From an uncultured Rikenellaceae bacterium (GTDB taxonomy: Bacteria > Bacteroidota > Bacteroidia > Bacteroidales > Rikenellaceae): a stretch of 64,000 nt of DNA. How positions within the stretch are numbered: the first letter of the stretch is position 1; each line of letters begins with the position of its first letter. The stretch spans positions 186,001 through 250,000 of the forward strand of contig CALYBQ010000013.1 of NCBI GenBank assembly GCA_944415565.1, in the 5' to 3' direction. Position numbers and translations under genes: made by a program. The notes beneath the pieces are model-generated. The model was not told the DNA's origin and searched no databases. It worked only from the letters and a program-made list of their open reading frames with translations. Below, piece after piece: positions 62,390-64,000 of this stretch.

Positions 62390-63217
62390 ATGGCTGATTA
62401 TATTGAATTGTCGGTTCCTGTGAGCGATGCCGAACAGTCCGAAATACTTATTGCCGAACTGGTCGAGTTCCCGTTCGAGAGCTTCCAGCAGGAAGAGACG
62501 ATCCTTAAAGCGTATATCAGGGAGGACGAACTCGAAAAATGCCGCGACGATGTCGCCGGATTCCTGACAGGCCGTCTGCTTCGGGGTACATATACACGGA
62601 TCGAGACGGTAAATTGGAACGCCGAGTGGGAATCCTCGTTCGAGCCGGTGGATGTAGACGGCAAGTGCTTGATACGAGCGCCTTTCCATGAGAAGGCTGC
62701 GGACGGCTGCATGGATGTCGTAATCATGCCCAAGATGTCGTTCGGTACGGGACATCACGCTACCACATGGCTGATGACCTCGGCCATACTCGGCCGTGAT
62801 TTTTCCGGCAAGCGCGGTCTCGACATGGGAAGCGGTACGGGCGTGCTGGCTATCGTGGCCGTACTGCGAGGTGCGGCGCATGTGGACGCTGTCGATATAG
62901 ACGAGTGGTCGTATGAGAATTGTGCCGAAAACATCGCCGAGAACGGCGTGGCGGACAAGATCGTTCCCATTCTGGGCGATGTTTCTGCGATAGCGGGCAG
63001 GCGTTACGATTTCGTGCTGGCGAACATCAATCTGAATATACTCCTCGCCGACATGGAGGCTTATGCCGGTTCGCTCGAAGTAGGCGGTGTGCTGATTATG
63101 AGCGGAATACTGGAGACGGACATTGCGGCGATAAGCGAAAAGGCCGCATCGCTCGGGCTGAAACCGGCTGGGCAACATGTGAAGGACGGTTGGGCTGCGC
63201 TTGAATTCGTGAAGTAA
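62390..63217 (+). CDS. prmA: ribosomal protein L11 methyltransferase
   Basis: 275 residues, short of the about 293 of E. coli PrmA but complete. An N-terminal ferredoxin-like substrate domain is followed by FGTGHHATTWLM, the SAM loop LDMGSGTGVLAIVAVLRGA, VDAVDIDEWS and FVLANINLNILL (the NPPY-like NINxN motif of PrmA). It trimethylates L11. It is followed by nadB 87 bases later, which has its own promoter. Confidence 0.94.
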   Translation: MADYIELSVPVSDAEQSEILIAELVEFPFESFQQEETILKAYIREDELEKCRDDVAGFLTGRLLRGTYTRIETVNWNAEWESSFEPVDVDGKCLIRAPFHEKAADGCMDVVIMPKMSFGTGHHATTWLMTSAILGRDFSGKRGLDMGSGTGVLAIVAVLRGAAHVDAVDIDEWSYENCAENIAENGVADKIVPILGDVSAIAGRRYDFVLANINLNILLADMEAYAGSLEVGGVLIMSGILETDIAAISEKAASLGLKPAGQHVKDGWAALEFVK

Positions 63218-63232
63218 ACTTATTTCCTTTGT

Positions 63233-63263
63233 ATTGAATAACGGCACGAAAAGGTTAACTTTG
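63233..63263 (+). promoter_or_regulatory. nadB promoter
   Basis: ATTG at 63233-63236, a 19-base spacer and TAACTTTG at 63256-63263 match the Bacteroidota consensus. The leader to the ATG at 63305 is about 35 bases. Confidence 0.6.
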
Positions 63264-63304
63264 CGTGTTCTTTGCGGTAGCGTTACCGCATTAAATATTT
63301 TCTG

Positions 63305-64000
63305 ATGAACAGGGAAACGGATTTTTTGGTGATAGGCAGCGGCGTGGCAGGATTGAGTTATGCGCTGAGGGCTGCCGAGCATGGCCGTGTGACGATAGTC
63401 ACTAAGGGCGAGATGCAGGAATGCAATACCAATTACGCGCAGGGAGGTATCTGTTGCGTGACGTATCCGCCCGACACGTTCGAGAAGCATATCCACGATA
63501 CGCTCGTGTGCGGGGCCGGCGTATGCGACCCGAAGGCCGTGGAGCTGGTCGTTACGCACGCTCCGGAGGCTATAAAGGAGCTCGTGAAGCAGGGTGTCAA
63601 GTTCGATAAGACATCGGAAGGCAAGTACGAACTCGCGCGTGAAGGCGGGCACTCGGAGAGCCGAATATTGCACCATAAAGACCTCACCGGAGCCGAGATA
63701 GAGCGTGCGCTCGTATCGCAGGTCAAGAGGCATCCAAATATCGAGGTGCTGGAACACCACTTCGCGGTCGATATATTGACACAGCACCATCTTGGCAAGC
63801 TCGTGACGAAGCATACGCCCGACATCAAGTGCTTCGGGGCTTATGTGCTCGACCTTAAAAAGAGTTGCGTAAGCAAGATTCTCGCGAAGGTGACGGTGCT
63901 TGCTACGGGCGGAGTGGGCAACATATATCATGCTACGACAAATCCGAGCGTGGCAACCGGCGACGGTATCGCTATGGTACACAGGGCGAAGGGCGTGACC
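63305..64000 (+). CDS. nadB: L-aspartate oxidase, 5' part
   Basis: 232 codons to the window edge, still open. The N-terminal FAD loop is FLVIGSGVAGLSYALRA (Gly11, Gly13, Gly16), and NTNYAQGGICCV and EGGHSESRILHHKDLTGAEIERAL match the succinate dehydrogenase/L-aspartate oxidase flavoprotein family; LATGGVGNIYHATTNPSVATGDGIAMVHRAKG is typical of NadB. It oxidises aspartate to iminoaspartate for NAD synthesis. Full length should be about 520 residues, so more than half is missing only because the window ends. Confidence 0.93.
   Translation, partial: MNRETDFLVIGSGVAGLSYALRAAEHGRVTIVTKGEMQECNTNYAQGGICCVTYPPDTFEKHIHDTLVCGAGVCDPKAVELVVTHAPEAIKELVKQGVKFDKTSEGKYELAREGGHSESRILHHKDLTGAEIERALVSQVKRHPNIEVLEHHFAVDILTQHHLGKLVTKHTPDIKCFGAYVLDLKKSCVSKILAKVTVLATGGVGNIYHATTNPSVATGDGIAMVHRAKGVT

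Noticed and set aside
1..64000. tRNA, rRNA, CRISPR arrays, insertion sequences
   Set aside because: Scanned intergenic regions for T-loop motifs, direct-repeat arrays and transposase motifs; none found by eye.

Overview
The window looks like chromosomal DNA of a Bacteroidota bacterium of the order Bacteroidales, with moderately high G+C. A Rikenellaceae/Alistipes-like host is my best guess, but this is an inference. The evidence is the repeated promoter box TAnnTTTG about 20-45 bases before start codons, the near absence of Shine-Dalgarno sites, a fused SecDF, a lipoprotein-type TamA (TamL), a TonB-plug-bearing alpha-2-macroglobulin, a GH115 glycosidase and the trpBEGDCFA gene order. No rRNA, tRNA, CRISPR array, prophage or insertion sequence was seen.

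Layout. 291-7024: the complete tryptophan operon (trpB-E-G-D-C-F-A). It has its own promoter, a 22-codon leader peptide with three consecutive Trp codons, a 13-bp terminator hairpin and a competing antiterminator pairing, which together make a ribosome-stalling attenuator. 7024-9345 (minus): a truncated GH10 xylanase remnant, an ECF sigma factor without an anti-sigma factor, and a compact DUF6132-thioredoxin lipoprotein-MarR operon. 9466-12607: a MmcQ/YjbR protein divergent from a GNAT acetyltransferase, then a copper-type P-type ATPase. 12931-17788: a DUF4435 protein divergent from a yciH/membrane protein/large outer-membrane protein operon. The last protein joins a HExxH metallopeptidase-like domain to a probable C-terminal beta-barrel. 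17928-26792: a class A penicillin-binding protein convergent with a 2000-residue alpha-2-macroglobulin. 27097-36811: a small DNA-binding protein, dnaK with a sigma-54-like promoter, a glycosyltransferase, secDF, lysS and tpiA.

37358-44870: an MsbA-like ABC exporter divergent from trpS, then a CBS-domain ClC channel, a MATE exporter overlapping a cytidylate-kinase-like gene, and a MIF-type tautomerase. 45526-48654 (minus): tamL and a nitroreductase. 49085-56134: a small acidic protein, an alpha/beta hydrolase, xseA-xseB-methyltransferase (minus), two small lipoproteins, then prfA-yciI-pyrF. 56441-64000: GH115 alpha-glucuronidase, xerD, a GT4 glycosyltransferase, prmA and the 5' part of nadB, which runs off the window.

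Most genes are housekeeping and sit in short operons with 1-11 base overlaps. Between operons lie spacers of about 200-650 bases with no recognisable gene. Those I sampled are strongly enriched in G+T on the plus strand whatever the direction of the flanking genes, which suggests decayed DNA shaped by replication-strand mutation bias. The most informative findings are the trp leader attenuator, the two large multi-domain envelope proteins, the GH10 remnant, and the sigma-54-like site upstream of dnaK.
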